Made by a program: the position numbers and the translations under genes
Notes under the pieces: model-generated
The model's database searches: none
The model's input: the letters and a program-made list of their open reading frames with translations, nothing else
Told to the model about the DNA's origin: nothing
NCBI GenBank assembly: GCA_013416795.1
Contig: RQSC01000021.1
Coordinates: forward strand, 1-64,000
DNA length: 64,000 bases
Source of the DNA: Prasinococcaceae sp. CCMP 1430
Taxonomy: Eukaryota; Prasinodermophyta; Palmophyllophyceae; Prasinococcales; Prasinococcaceae
Reading direction: 5' to 3'
Shown: positions 43,674 through 53,388 of the stretch, in pieces
Position numbering within the stretch: position 1 is the first letter of the stretch
Layout: every line of letters starts with the position of its first letter

Positions 43674-45531
43674 TCAATTCGAAGCTGTCCACAGATCCTC
43701 TCCGCCCGGCAGTTGCCACGCGTGGCCCATTCTGCGCTTGCCCCTGTTGTCCCAGATTTTGTTGAAATGCTCGAAGCCGCCAAGCAGCTCCGCCGCGTCG
43801 ACTCCGAGCTCGTGAGCTGCGGCAGTGGCCGCTCTTGCCATCTCCTGGTCCGCATTTGAGTCGGCCATGATGACACAACCGGGGGCGCCACACTCGGTGA
43901 GGAGCGAGGGCAGCTCAGCTGAGAAGGCCTCGATGCGCTCCTCTGTCACCCTGTCAAGGCCGAATCCTGTGACGACACAGGCCGGCACGTTCTTCGCCTC
44001 CCGGTATGTCTCCCTCTCCGAGATTTTGCTGTCCCGCACATCGACGAGCAGCCAGCCGCTGTTCATGAGCAACATGGCTTTGTCTGCGTCAAGTTGTTCC
44101 CAAGGCACGGCCTCCTCCTCCTCAACGGGCTCCACGATGTCGAGGCCGAGTTTGGCTCGCCGCGCGCGCTCCTCTGCAGCTGCTGCGCGCATCGCGCGCG
44201 CTCAGCGCGGCGCGTGCCTCGGGGCTCTCCGCCGCTGCCGATGACGCCTCTGCCGCTGTCCTGCGCGCCACCTCCGCCAGCTCCCGCTCCCGCTTGGCTG
44301 CGTCCTGCGCCGCGTACTCCGCCTCGAGCCGCGCGGCCTCCTCCTCTGACTCTAGATTCTTGAAGTACTCGCGAGAGAGCGCATTGTCAAGCACGTGCTG
44401 CTGCTCGGCGACCAGGGCGTCGCACTCGCGCAACATCGCCTCGCGGTCGACACTTACACCGCCCGCGCCCCCCCATGCTGTGGACACCCCGCGTCGTCTG
44501 TCGTAGCTCCGCATGATGCTGTGCGTCACAGGCTCCAGAGAGCTGCTGCCAGTGCCACCCACCTGGGAGAATATCCACGCGCGCACGGCGGAATCTACGC
44601 ACCGCGAGCGAGCCGCGCCGAAAAAGTCCAGCGACTGTCGAGGGTGTGCGCGCACGATGGCCTCAGCGTCATCCTGCGTGAGCGTCGCCACTACGTCGCT
44701 CTCATCCCCAGCAGCCGCGAAGGTGGCCGCAAGCATTTCAGCCTTCTCGTCGACTGTCGGCTCCCAGAAGAATTTATCCATGCGACCATCGCGCAGCAGT
44801 GGTGCGTACACGCGCCCGAGATCGTTTCCAGTGACAACGATAGGCACACGCGGGCACCGCGCCTCTGCCGCGAGGCCACCGCGCACGCGTGTCGGGTCAT
44901 CGCAGATTGCCATCAGCTCCGCGCTGGCATTCTGCGTGTTGACTGTCGCCTGCGTTTGCTGCTGTCTCCCGAGGCCTGCGTCGATGTCCGAAATGACGAG
45001 GATGGCAGTGGTGCCTTCATTGGCGACGCAGTCGGCGGCTGCTCTGTATCGGTCGCGGATGCGCTCCGCGACTCCGCCGGCCCACTCGTCCTCGAGCTCA
45101 CCGGCACTGAGCGAAACGACGCGCACGCCCATCTGCGCTGCCGCGAGCTCCAGGTTGAACGTCTTGCCGCAGCCCTTGGCGCCCCATATACCCATGATCA
45201 GAGGCACGCGCCCGCCCACGGCGTCCATCAGATAGTTCCGCGCAATGTGCAGCGCGAGACGGTCGCGGAAGCGCTGGGGCACGACGAGGCCTTGCGCCCA
45301 CGCGGCGCTCTCGCGTACGTCGCGCACAGTGGCAGCGCGCTCGCGAAAGTCCACGCTCGCGGCGTCCGCGTTGACGCCCATGACGCCCTCGCCCTTGAAG
45401 AGCTCCTCGGTCACGCCACTCGCCTGCGATAGAATGAAGTCCTGCCCGCCGATGACGCCCTGGCTGGCCCACTCGTCGACCGCCGCGCGGCAAACGTGTC
45501 GCTGGCGCGCGAGCCGCCGCGCGCGGCACAT
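43674..45531 (-). CDS. RCA: Rubisco activase fused to a rhodanese-like domain
   Basis: AAA+ Rubisco activase of plant type, which removes inhibitory sugar phosphates from Rubisco in the plastid, joined to a C-terminal rhodanese-like domain. Exon 45531-44272 carries LVVPQRFRDRLALHIARNYL, Walker A (GIWGAKGCGKT), ISDIDAGLGR, PRVPIVVTGNDLGRVYAP and RDGRMDKFFWEPT, then a charged helix. Intron 44271-44172 (GTGGCG to AGAG, phase 0) joins it to 44171-43674, with WEQLDADKAMLLMNSGWLLV, DVRDSKISERE and ELLGGFEHFNKIW. The rhodanese active-site loop (VIMADSNADQEMA) has no catalytic Cys, so it is probably a binding module. Total about 585 aa. The start is uncertain: ATG 45531 is the first in-frame ATG, but the frame is open to 45783 and a plastid-targeting leader is not clear. 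Confidence 0.85.
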
Positions 45532-46127
45532 CCCGCTCCCCGCCGCACGCGGCGCGCGCGGCGAGCGCTGCTGCCGCAGCGGTGCCCGCCGGCGCCGCAG
45601 CGCACCCGCGCGCGCCCATCTCCCCACCCCGCTTTCCCCGCCCGGCCCCCACGCTGCGCCCACCACAGACGCACAGGGGCGCGGCGAGTGGCACACCGGC
45701 GGTGCGCACGTGAGCCACCAGTTCGGACCTCGGATCGCGCGGCGGAGCGAAGTGCCCTCTGGGCACAGTGCACTCGCAACCAAAAAAAAAAAAAAGGAGC
45801 ATCACATCAGGTAAGTCCAGGTGCAGCCGGCGGCCTGCGCAGCGCGACAGCACAGTTCATTTCGCAGGCATTTTTTTTTGGCGTGCGGCGGCCGTCTTGG
45901 GGGAGGGGGGGGGGAGGGGGGGGGCCGCGTCCGCGGCCCGCCGCCACTCGGCACGCGGCGCGAGTCGCCCTGCGGGGCTCCGACCTCCCCGCACCCTCTG
46001 TAAGCTTCTCTGCGCGCGTGCTCCTTTCGAGCGAGCGGGTGGACGGGCGAGCGACGCTTTCCCGAGCGGGCTAGACGGGACCGGCGAGCAGCGTCCACCG
46101 CGGGTTGGCCCCTCCCCGCCTGCCGCC
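45532..46127. other. Divergent upstream region of the activase and CWC25 genes
   Basis: It contains a 14-nt A-run (45782-45795), a perfect plus-strand donor CAG/GTAAGT (45808-45816), and G-rich runs (about 45900-45925). The donor could belong to a 5'-UTR intron of CWC25; on the minus strand the A-run is a poly-T tract that could serve an acceptor for a leader exon of the activase gene. Confidence 0.5.
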
Positions 46128-47447
46128 ATGTCGTCCAAGGGCATGGCCTTCCTCAACAAAAAGTCGTGGCACACGGGCGGCTTCAAGGCGCGCGAGAGAG
46201 TGTGGAAGAAGGAGCAGGAGAAGGCCGCTGAGGACGCCAAGACTCGCGAGCTCGCCCGGCAGCTCGCCGACGAGCGCGCGCGCAAGGAAGTCGCCGACCA
46301 GGCAGCTGCCGCGGGCTATGGGGGCGCCGCGAAACCCGAGCGCGTCGACTTCCTCTACGACGACGCGGGCGCCATGCAGCGCGAGCAGGCGCAGGATGAG
46401 TACCTGCTTGGAAAGGCGTGGGAGCCTAAGAAGGACGAGGCGACCCTCGCGAAGCCAAATCTGGCCAAGGGGGAGACCACCGGCATGGCGGGCGGCGACA
46501 GCGGAGGCGCGGGCGGCGGCGGTGCGGGGGGCTTCTCGCAGCCCACTGCGAACGAGCAGTGGGCGCGCATGCACGCTGACCCGCTCATGGCGATCAAGCA
46601 GCGCGAGCAGCAGCTGAGGCAGCAGGTGCGGGCAAATCCAGTGCAGATGCGTGACATTCGTCGCGAGGCTGAGCGAGAGATCGCAGAGCGCACAGACCAT
46701 CGGCGCGAGCGCAGGCGTGACAGGAAGGATTCCAAGCGCTCCCACCGTGAACGAGAACGCGACGTCAGAGGCGAGCGCCGCTCCCGGCGCAGTCGGAGCC
46801 GCAGCCGCTCGCCCAGCCGTGGCAGCACCCGCCATAGGCATCACAAGCACCATCACAGGCGCAGCGAGCGCGAGCGCGATGAGGAGAGGCGCGACAGGCA
46901 TCGCCGGGGCAACCGCCGCCGTCACAGCCGCAGCCGCAGCCGCAGCCGCAGCCGCAGCAGGACCCCACCTCGCGCTTCGACGCCAGAGGATGCGCCCGCG
47001 CCCACGTCGACTGCCGACCCCCTGCCAGCTCCCGTGCGTGACGCCGCATCTGTGCAGCCAAAGGGCACCGGCTACGGCCTCACCTTTGCCTCAGGGGAGG
47101 CAGAAGACATTGCGAGGCGTAACGCGCTAGAAACGGCCAAGAGGGCGGCCGCGGTGGCCGCAAAGCGCGTGCAGGCGGAGGCACGGGCGCGCTTGGAGGA
47201 ATCTGGCACGGGTGAGGGCGCCGCACCTGCGCAGAGCCGTGGCCCGCTGACCGCCGCGGAGAAGGCTGCCCGCCTGGCGGAGATGCAGGGTGCCGCCGCC
47301 GCGCGCAACCAGCTGGTGGCGAGCCGCCTGCAGGCAGAGCGCGAGAGCAGCGCCAGAGAGTCTGCGATCGCGGCAGCTGCAGCGCCGCCCAGCACCGACA
47401 AGGAGTCCTTCATTGACGCGCAGGCAAAGGCGATGTTTCGCTTTTGA
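46128..47447 (+). CDS. CWC25: Pre-mRNA-splicing factor CWC25
   Basis: Step-one splicing factor that joins the catalytic spliceosome. A single exon of 439 aa. The N-terminal CIR domain is typical: LNKKSWHTGGFKARERVWK, then coiled charged sequence and VDFLYDDAG. The middle holds QWARMHADPLMAIKQREQQL and NPVQMRDIRR, also family hallmarks. An RS-rich region (about 46720-46960) includes a CAGCCG-type hexamer repeat encoding Ser-Arg dipeptides near 46925. ATG 46128 follows CCGCC and opens the conserved domain; the upstream frame is GC-rich leader. Confidence 0.93.
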   Translation: MSSKGMAFLNKKSWHTGGFKARERVWKKEQEKAAEDAKTRELARQLADERARKEVADQAAAAGYGGAAKPERVDFLYDDAGAMQREQAQDEYLLGKAWEPKKDEATLAKPNLAKGETTGMAGGDSGGAGGGGAGGFSQPTANEQWARMHADPLMAIKQREQQLRQQVRANPVQMRDIRREAEREIAERTDHRRERRRDRKDSKRSHRERERDVRGERRSRRSRSRSRSPSRGSTRHRHHKHHHRRSERERDEERRDRHRRGNRRRHSRSRSRSRSRSRTPPRASTPEDAPAPTSTADPLPAPVRDAASVQPKGTGYGLTFASGEAEDIARRNALETAKRAAAVAAKRVQAEARARLEESGTGEGAAPAQSRGPLTAAEKAARLAEMQGAAAARNQLVASRLQAERESSARESAIAAAAAPPSTDKESFIDAQAKAMFRF

Positions 47448-47504
47448 CATCTTGTACACGTACACTAATATACACAGTTTTTTACCGCACTTTGCAAGCG
47501 GCGC

Positions 47505-50500
47505 TCACCCCCGATGATGCGGCGGATGATGCCTCGCCTGCTGGTCTTGCTCTGAGTGTCGCGGCCCGTGGTGCTGCTGCTGACGTTGATGGACCTCCTG
47601 CCATTGGTGGCCATGCTGCTGCTGATGGGCCGGCTGCTGCGGGGCCGGCAGCCGCGGTGCATACCGCTGCGAGTAGTGTTGCGTGCGTGACGGTGGGTGC
47701 TGCAGTTGTGGGTGCTGTTGCTGCTGCGCAGGGGGTGGCACCTGCTGCGGCGCACGCTGCTGCATTCCTGTCTGCGTGGCCCTGAGCGCAGCGTCGGCGC
47801 CCCCAAGCAGCTCGGGCAAGGGCGCGAAAGCGCCGCGTTCCTTGGCGTGCGCGATGAAGCTACCCCACGTCTCGCTCGCCTCGAGCGTGCGCGCGTTGCC
47901 TAGCACAAGCAGGCACTGCTTGGGTCGCGTGATGGCCACGTTCATGCGCCGCACATCCGCTAGAAAGCCAATGCGCTTCGATGCCGCCGCGCGCACGCAG
48001 GACACGATGACGACGTCTCGCTCCTGCCCCTGGAATCCATCCACCGTCGACACGCTCACATGGTTGAGGATGTCCCGCCCGAAGGCCTTGACGAATGTGT
48101 CCTTGAGGCAAGAGAGCTGGGCTCTGTACGGCGTGAGCACGCACACGGACGTCCCTGCGGGGGTGCAACGTCGCAGCTTGTCATACAGCTTCGCTGCAGC
48201 GTCGGCCTCTTCCACGTTCTTCACCGATGCGCCGCCGCGCCTGTCTTCCCTGCCAGCAACGTCGACAAACATCATAGGGGAAAATGGAACGCGCGCGGTC
48301 GCAGTCGGTCGGAGCGTGGGCAGTACTGGCAGAGGCTTCGACAGCTCGCCGTCCTCAGGCGACTTCTTCAATGCCGCCTGCTCCACAACTGCCTCAGACG
48401 GCCCGAAGAGCGGCGCGCGCTGTAGCACATTCAGCCCGTCGCGTAGCTTGCCTTGGTAGAACAGCTCAGAGGGGTACTCGCTGATGAGCGGATGCATGCG
48501 GTACTGAGTGTCGAGCATGATCACTGGGCTCCCCCCTTGCTGCAGGCGCTGGAACAAGGACCTGTCGAGCTTGAGTCTGCCTGCGTGCGTGGATAAAACC
48601 GTAGCGGGCAGCTGCCTTGGGTCGCCCACCATGATGACATTTGAGCAACCGGCGAGCAGAGGCTGCAGGCACTCGACCTCTGAGGCCTGCGCGGCCTCGT
48701 CAATCACGATGGTGTCGAAGGATGTGGCGAGCGATGAAGTGGCATCCTTCACAAGGTGGTGCACGCTCCCGGAGAGGGTGGCGAAAACGATCTCTGCCTC
48801 TCGCGCGAATGAAAGCTCGAGCTCCTCGCGCTTAGCGCGTATCTGTCGGCCATCAGAGCGAGCGGACACCTCGCCCGCGATGATCCAGCGCTTCAGTTCG
48901 AGTTCGGCCCGATACTTCTCTTCGTCCAGACGGGCCAAATCCTGAAGCCTCTTGTCGAGGCTGTGCCGAAAGCTAGGGTTCGCCTTCTCGATTGGCGACA
49001 TGTGTCCCATTTGCCTGAGCAGGAGTGTAAGCTCGTACACATCCCGTTTGAGCCTCTCGACTATCATGGCCTTCTCCTGTCGCCAGTGGGCCTTCTCGTG
49101 ATCGCTTATGGCGAGGAATGTGTCCGCCTTCGTGCCCGTCGCGAAGCGCTTGGCAAGGTCGGAGACTTTATCTCCCATGCCCATGCGCGCTACCGCGGGA
49201 TCGTATCGCCTACCCTCGCCGTCCATAAAACCCTTCTGGACCACGCGGTTCACGAGCTCGTCGCATGCTGCGTTCGAGGGCGCGCATACCAGCATCTTTG
49301 GTCGCCGGACGCGCAGCTCGGCAGTGGATTGCTGCTCGTCGAGCTGGCCGAGGATCCGCGACATGCGCCCCCGGCCAACCTTGGCGGACGGCGATACCAT
49401 GCTCACGGCATCATTGCTCGGCGAGTCAGGCGCGCTGCTCGCACGTTCATCCTCGCCCGCCAGCGACGCATATCTCGCCAGGCTAGATTTGAAGAATTGC
49501 TGGAAGCGAATCCAATGCAGCACGTTGAGGATGCCCCATACAGTGTGCGTCTTGCCTGTGCCTGGCGGCCCCTGGATTAGCGTGAATGGCCAACGCGCAT
49601 GTTTGTCGCTCTCTGCGCCCTGCGCGGGTACTGTTGCGCCCGCGCCTCCGAAACCCAAGGCGTGCGCGTCGCCGCTTCCATTCCCTTGCTGCATGAGCTG
49701 TGCGCGATGTGCATGCTGCGCTGTGTGGTCCGCCGAACCCTTCACCAGAATCGTTTTGCGCGCCGCCCAACGAATTGCCAAGAGCTGCGTGGCGTTGAAA
49801 GTGCTTTCGAGAAAATCGAGGAACATGGGTGTGCACGCGGACTCGAGAGCGGGCGGTGCATCAGTCTCGGCAGGTGCATGAGCCGCGACAGTGGCGGCTG
49901 GCAAGAGCAACGCCTGCACAACGTCGCGGTCCATTCGTGACATGCCGTGCAGCGCCTCCCACTGGCGTTTCTCAGGCACCATGTCTTGACCCTCGAGCAA
50001 GATCCAGTCGCCGGCAGCGCCCTTCGGAATATCGCCACGCAGAGCGAGCGCGTCGGGCGGCAGGCTAAGCAGCCCACGCGAGGCGAAATTGGCTCCCGTG
50101 TGCGCGACGCTCTGTCCATCAGTGCACACCTTGGGGATCTCCAACAGCACCTTGTTTGTTGCGCTGACCTCGCGCTTGTCCGGTAGGAGACGAAACGATG
50201 CCGCTTGACCTAAAGTCGCACCGTAAACAAGGCGATGGTCGGCTTCAACCCCGCCACTGCCTGCCGCGCCCTCTTGCCGCCTGTTGCCTCCCCGCTGGCC
50301 AGAGGCATTCGCCGCCATGCTCTCTAGCTCATCGCGCGTTATACGGCCCTTGTGCAGGGCCACGATGGTGCCCCCCCCCTGGTTGTAGAAGAAGGGCTGG
50401 TCAAGCTCGACGAGCAGGAGCATAGGCTGGCTGTCGTCGCGGTGGATACCGAGTGCCCCAAGGTCCTCCCGTCCCGGACTTATCACGCGCATGGATTGCA

Positions 50501-51401
50501 CGCGCCATCGCTTGCCCGAGTCCACCGTATCAAGCAGGTCCTTTCGCAGACTCTCGCGGCATTCCTCAAGAATGACGTCCGAGAAAGCGTCGGTATACTG
50601 CCGATGCGAGCGGAACTCGCCACCGAGCTCGCGAACGGCCGGGTCTGGGCCGTCGCGCCAGAGGTCGCGGCGCAGCACGTGGCGAGCAAAGCCGAGCGGT
50701 TGCTTCATAACCTCGTCGCGCGCGGCATCCACGCCTGCTTGCACGCCGTCGCGCTCACTCCGTTTCTGTGCCCGGATGGGAGGCTCGCTGGGCGTATCTT
50801 GCCTGCGATTCCTGACGGCGTGCTTGCGGGACGCGGCGATGGCGCTGCTCAGGACTTCGCCGGCAGGACTCGCCATCGCCGTCGCATGGGCGGCGAGGGA
50901 CGGCTGAATGGGAGGCAACCTGCGCGCACGCTTCGGCTCTGGGCGGCGCGCGTGCGAGGGGGCGCGCACATCATTCGAAGCTCCGACCAAAGCCGCTCGC
51001 CGCCCCGTTGGCCGCTGCGGCGCTCGGCCCTGCGCTCGTGGTTGCTCAGCTTGGCGAGGAGCGGAACCACTGCGCGCCACAGCATCCCGTGCGTCGCAGC
51101 GCTGGCGCTGCCCCTCTCGCTCGGCGTTGGCCTCCCTTCCTCGCTCCTCGGCAGCAGCAGCGAGCTGTTGAGGAGTGACATCGTCGACGAGATCAATGAG
51201 CTGCCCCGTGCGCCTCGCCTTCTCCAGTTTCTCGGCCTCGATGGTATGCACGTCCTTCACCTGCGCGACCGTGACCTCGTCGGCGGCGTTGGCATTCCCG
51301 TCCGTCCCGGCCGCCCCATTACGGCTCTTGACGGTCTTGTTCCGTGCGCGCTTACGCCCGCCCGCCGCGTCCGCGAGTTGCTTTCTCCCGGCGCCGCTCA
51401 T
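47505..51401 (-). CDS. Sen1/senataxin-type superfamily 1 RNA-DNA helicase
   Basis: UPF1-like SF1B helicase, closest to Sen1/senataxin, which resolves R-loops and helps transcription termination. A single exon of about 1298 aa. Motifs in order: QGPPGTGKTHTVWGIL (Walker A, residue about 609), LVCAPSNAACDELV, IVIDEAAQASE (Walker B), VMVGDPRQLPATV, DTQYRMHPLISEYPS, VDGFQGQERDVVIVSCVR, and RRMNVAITRPKQCLLVLGN. The first 580 residues are low in complexity, with a basic N-terminus (GRKRARNKTVKSR). The last 90 residues are Gln/His/Pro-rich. ATG 51401 is preferred over the leader frame open to 51749. Confidence 0.92.
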   Translation of the reverse strand: MSGAGRKQLADAAGGRKRARNKTVKSRNGAAGTDGNANAADEVTVAQVKDVHTIEAEKLEKARRTGQLIDLVDDVTPQQLAAAAEERGREANAEREGQRQRCDARDAVARSGSAPRQAEQPRAQGRAPQRPTGRRAALVGASNDVRAPSHARRPEPKRARRLPPIQPSLAAHATAMASPAGEVLSSAIAASRKHAVRNRRQDTPSEPPIRAQKRSERDGVQAGVDAARDEVMKQPLGFARHVLRRDLWRDGPDPAVRELGGEFRSHRQYTDAFSDVILEECRESLRKDLLDTVDSGKRWRVQSMRVISPGREDLGALGIHRDDSQPMLLLVELDQPFFYNQGGGTIVALHKGRITRDELESMAANASGQRGGNRRQEGAAGSGGVEADHRLVYGATLGQAASFRLLPDKREVSATNKVLLEIPKVCTDGQSVAHTGANFASRGLLSLPPDALALRGDIPKGAAGDWILLEGQDMVPEKRQWEALHGMSRMDRDVVQALLLPAATVAAHAPAETDAPPALESACTPMFLDFLESTFNATQLLAIRWAARKTILVKGSADHTAQHAHRAQLMQQGNGSGDAHALGFGGAGATVPAQGAESDKHARWPFTLIQGPPGTGKTHTVWGILNVLHWIRFQQFFKSSLARYASLAGEDERASSAPDSPSNDAVSMVSPSAKVGRGRMSRILGQLDEQQSTAELRVRRPKMLVCAPSNAACDELVNRVVQKGFMDGEGRRYDPAVARMGMGDKVSDLAKRFATGTKADTFLAISDHEKAHWRQEKAMIVERLKRDVYELTLLLRQMGHMSPIEKANPSFRHSLDKRLQDLARLDEEKYRAELELKRWIIAGEVSARSDGRQIRAKREELELSFAREAEIVFATLSGSVHHLVKDATSSLATSFDTIVIDEAAQASEVECLQPLLAGCSNVIMVGDPRQLPATVLSTHAGRLKLDRSLFQRLQQGGSPVIMLDTQYRMHPLISEYPSELFYQGKLRDGLNVLQRAPLFGPSEAVVEQAALKKSPEDGELSKPLPVLPTLRPTATARVPFSPMMFVDVAGREDRRGGASVKNVEEADAAAKLYDKLRRCTPAGTSVCVLTPYRAQLSCLKDTFVKAFGRDILNHVSVSTVDGFQGQERDVVIVSCVRAAASKRIGFLADVRRMNVAITRPKQCLLVLGNARTLEASETWGSFIAHAKERGAFAPLPELLGGADAALRATQTGMQQRAPQQVPPPAQQQQHPQLQHPPSRTQHYSQRYAPRLPAPQQPAHQQQHGHQWQEVHQRQQQHHGPRHSEQDQQARHHPPHHRG

Positions 51402-52076
51402 GCCTGCCCGCGCCACTGACACACCCGGTAAAATAGGCCAGCCCAATCCGGGCCTCCGCCCCACGTGCGTGTGCAGGACGCCCGCCCCGTCGGGGCGTGC
51501 CTCTCCCGACCGTCGCACGTCTCCCCGTCGCGTTCCGCGTCTCTCCCTGGCCCCCGCTCTCCCCCCTCCCGCCGGCGCCGCGCGGGGTGTGCGCGGCCCG
51601 CGCGCGCTCACCCCAGCGCTGCGAGGCGCCGAGTGAGTAGCAGGCGGCGCGACGCCGGCGGGGAAGACGGTCGAGGAAGAGGGGCGCGGGGCGAGGAGCC
51701 CCCCGGCGCCAGCGCGCGGTGTGCTCCTCACCACGTGACCGTGGAACACCGCTCTGTCCGTCCGTACTCTCGGCAGCTCTCAGAAAGGGACGCAATTTTT
51801 GCTTGCATTTTGATGGAGGGTTTGGCGAGTGCGTTGTGATGGCTTGATCCGCACGGAGCGCGCGCGCATGCCGCGCGCGGGCGCGTCGGCGCGGGCCTGG
51901 CGAGCGGCGTGGCAGACGGCGCTCTCGCGCCTCGACCGCCTCCCCTCCGCACTTCGCTCGGCCCGCCCCCCTCCAGCGCGCGTGGAGAGGCTCAAACTGC
52001 TGCGCGCCCTTCGCGCCTTCTCCTCACCCCTCGAGCGCGCGTGTGCTTGTGTGAGCGCGCCGCGCAGACATCGGCG
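51402..52076. other. Divergent upstream region of the helicase and ARM-like genes
   Basis: About 675 bp of GC-rich DNA without a recognisable gene. An A/T-richer patch with a poly-T run at about 51795-51830 is the most promoter-like part. Confidence 0.5.
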
Positions 52077-53353
52077 ATGGCGGGTAAGGGCACGGGCGAC
52101 GGGGGAGGCAACGCGACCGCGGTTGCCTTGACGCCAAATGATGAGGCACTGCAGCAGGCCGCGCTCGCAGTGGTGCGGCAGTGCATGGGCGGCGAGGGCT
52201 ACAAGACGGACGCTGAGGCTCGCGCGGTGTGCCCCGCACTCGTCGCCATGCTTGGCGAGAAGAGCGTCGGCGTGCGGCGAAATGCCTGCGCAGCGCTCGC
52301 CGCGCTCGCTGGGTGTCATGGCGCAAGCAAGGGATGCGGGGGAGCGCTCATGGAGCTAAAGGCGCCCGCAGCGGCTGCCAAGTGCTTGGCTGATGGAGCG
52401 GAAGCCCGAGACGGCCCGCTCGCAGCAAATGCAGCGCAGGCGGTTGCTGCGCTCGCCAATGTGGTCGGTGCGTGACGCCGGCCGACGAACCGAGACCCCT
52501 TGCACGGGAACGCGGCACGCACGAGTGCACTATCGTCATGTCTGCGTCCGTTTGTGTGCGCGCGATGACGCGCGTGTGTGCACGTATGAGGGAGAGGTCT
52601 TCATACTGTGGCGGCCAGCGCTGACACTTGCGCGTGTGCGCCTTCCCGCGGTCATTTGCGTTCCGCCCCACCCGCCCATCTGCGCACCCCACCCGCAGCG
52701 GACGGAGCTAGGGCACTGGTGGAGGCAGGCGCGCCCGCCGCCGCGGCGGCGATTGTCGCGGCTGCAGTCGCCGGTGGTGAATGGGAAGCTACCGGGGACG
52801 CCAACGAAGCTGCCGAAATGTGCGCGGGCGCTGCGATGGATGCCGTGTGCGCTATCGGCGCGGCCGACGGACTCGCGCACCACGACGCGCTGCTTGACGC
52901 AGGATGCGCCGAGGCTGCTGTCGACATGGTGGTAGCCATGCTCGGGCCGGCGGCTACCATGCAGGCCTTGGTGCGTGCGCCTGCAACGGCGCCGGTGCGC
53001 GCATTGCTATGAGCCGCTTCATCTCAGTTTGTCGACTCGAAATCGTGTTCGCTCATGCATGCCTGACTCACTGCGCCCGTACCCAGGTGGCGCTCGGCAT
53101 GCTCATGAAGCACAAGCGCGCGCAGCGTGCTGCGTTCGAGCGGAATGATGGCACGCTGCTGCCCACGCTTCTCGCCATCCGCAAGGCGCCGGGTGCAGGC
53201 GATGCTGGCGCGCTCGCCGCGCAGCTCTTCTCTGGGCTCGCGCAGCTGGAAGGGGGCAAGGAGCGTGTGGCCGCAGCGCTGCGGGCCGACATGAAGTCCA
53301 CTGCGGCAGCAGAGCAGGACAAGGCGGCCAAGGAGGACTACACCTTCGTCTAG
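52077..53353 (+). CDS. Armadillo-like repeat protein of unknown function
   Basis: No named family recognised. Three exons: 52077-52467, 52699-52970, 53087-53353; introns 52468-52698 (GTGCGT to GCAG, phase 1) and 52971-53086 (GTGCGT to CCAG, phase 0), giving about 309 aa. The protein is Ala-rich and helical, with ARM/HEAT-like units such as VRRNACAALAALAG and LAANAAQAVAALANVV, then DGARALVEAGAPAAAAAI and LGMLMKHKRAQRAAFE. It ends with KEDYTFV. ATG 52077 begins the first plausible domain. The stop is 35 bp from that of the convergent acyl-CoA dehydrogenase gene. Confidence 0.75.
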
Positions 53354-53388
53354 ACCCCTGCAAACGCTCCAGTAGTGAGACAAAATTT

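Noticed and set aside
44395-45432. Plus-strand frame of 345 codons
   Set aside because: Antisense of Rubisco activase, which has strong motifs on the other strand.
46925-46965. CAGCCG hexamer run as a mobile or regulatory repeat
   Set aside because: It encodes the Ser-Arg dipeptides expected in CWC25, so it is coding.
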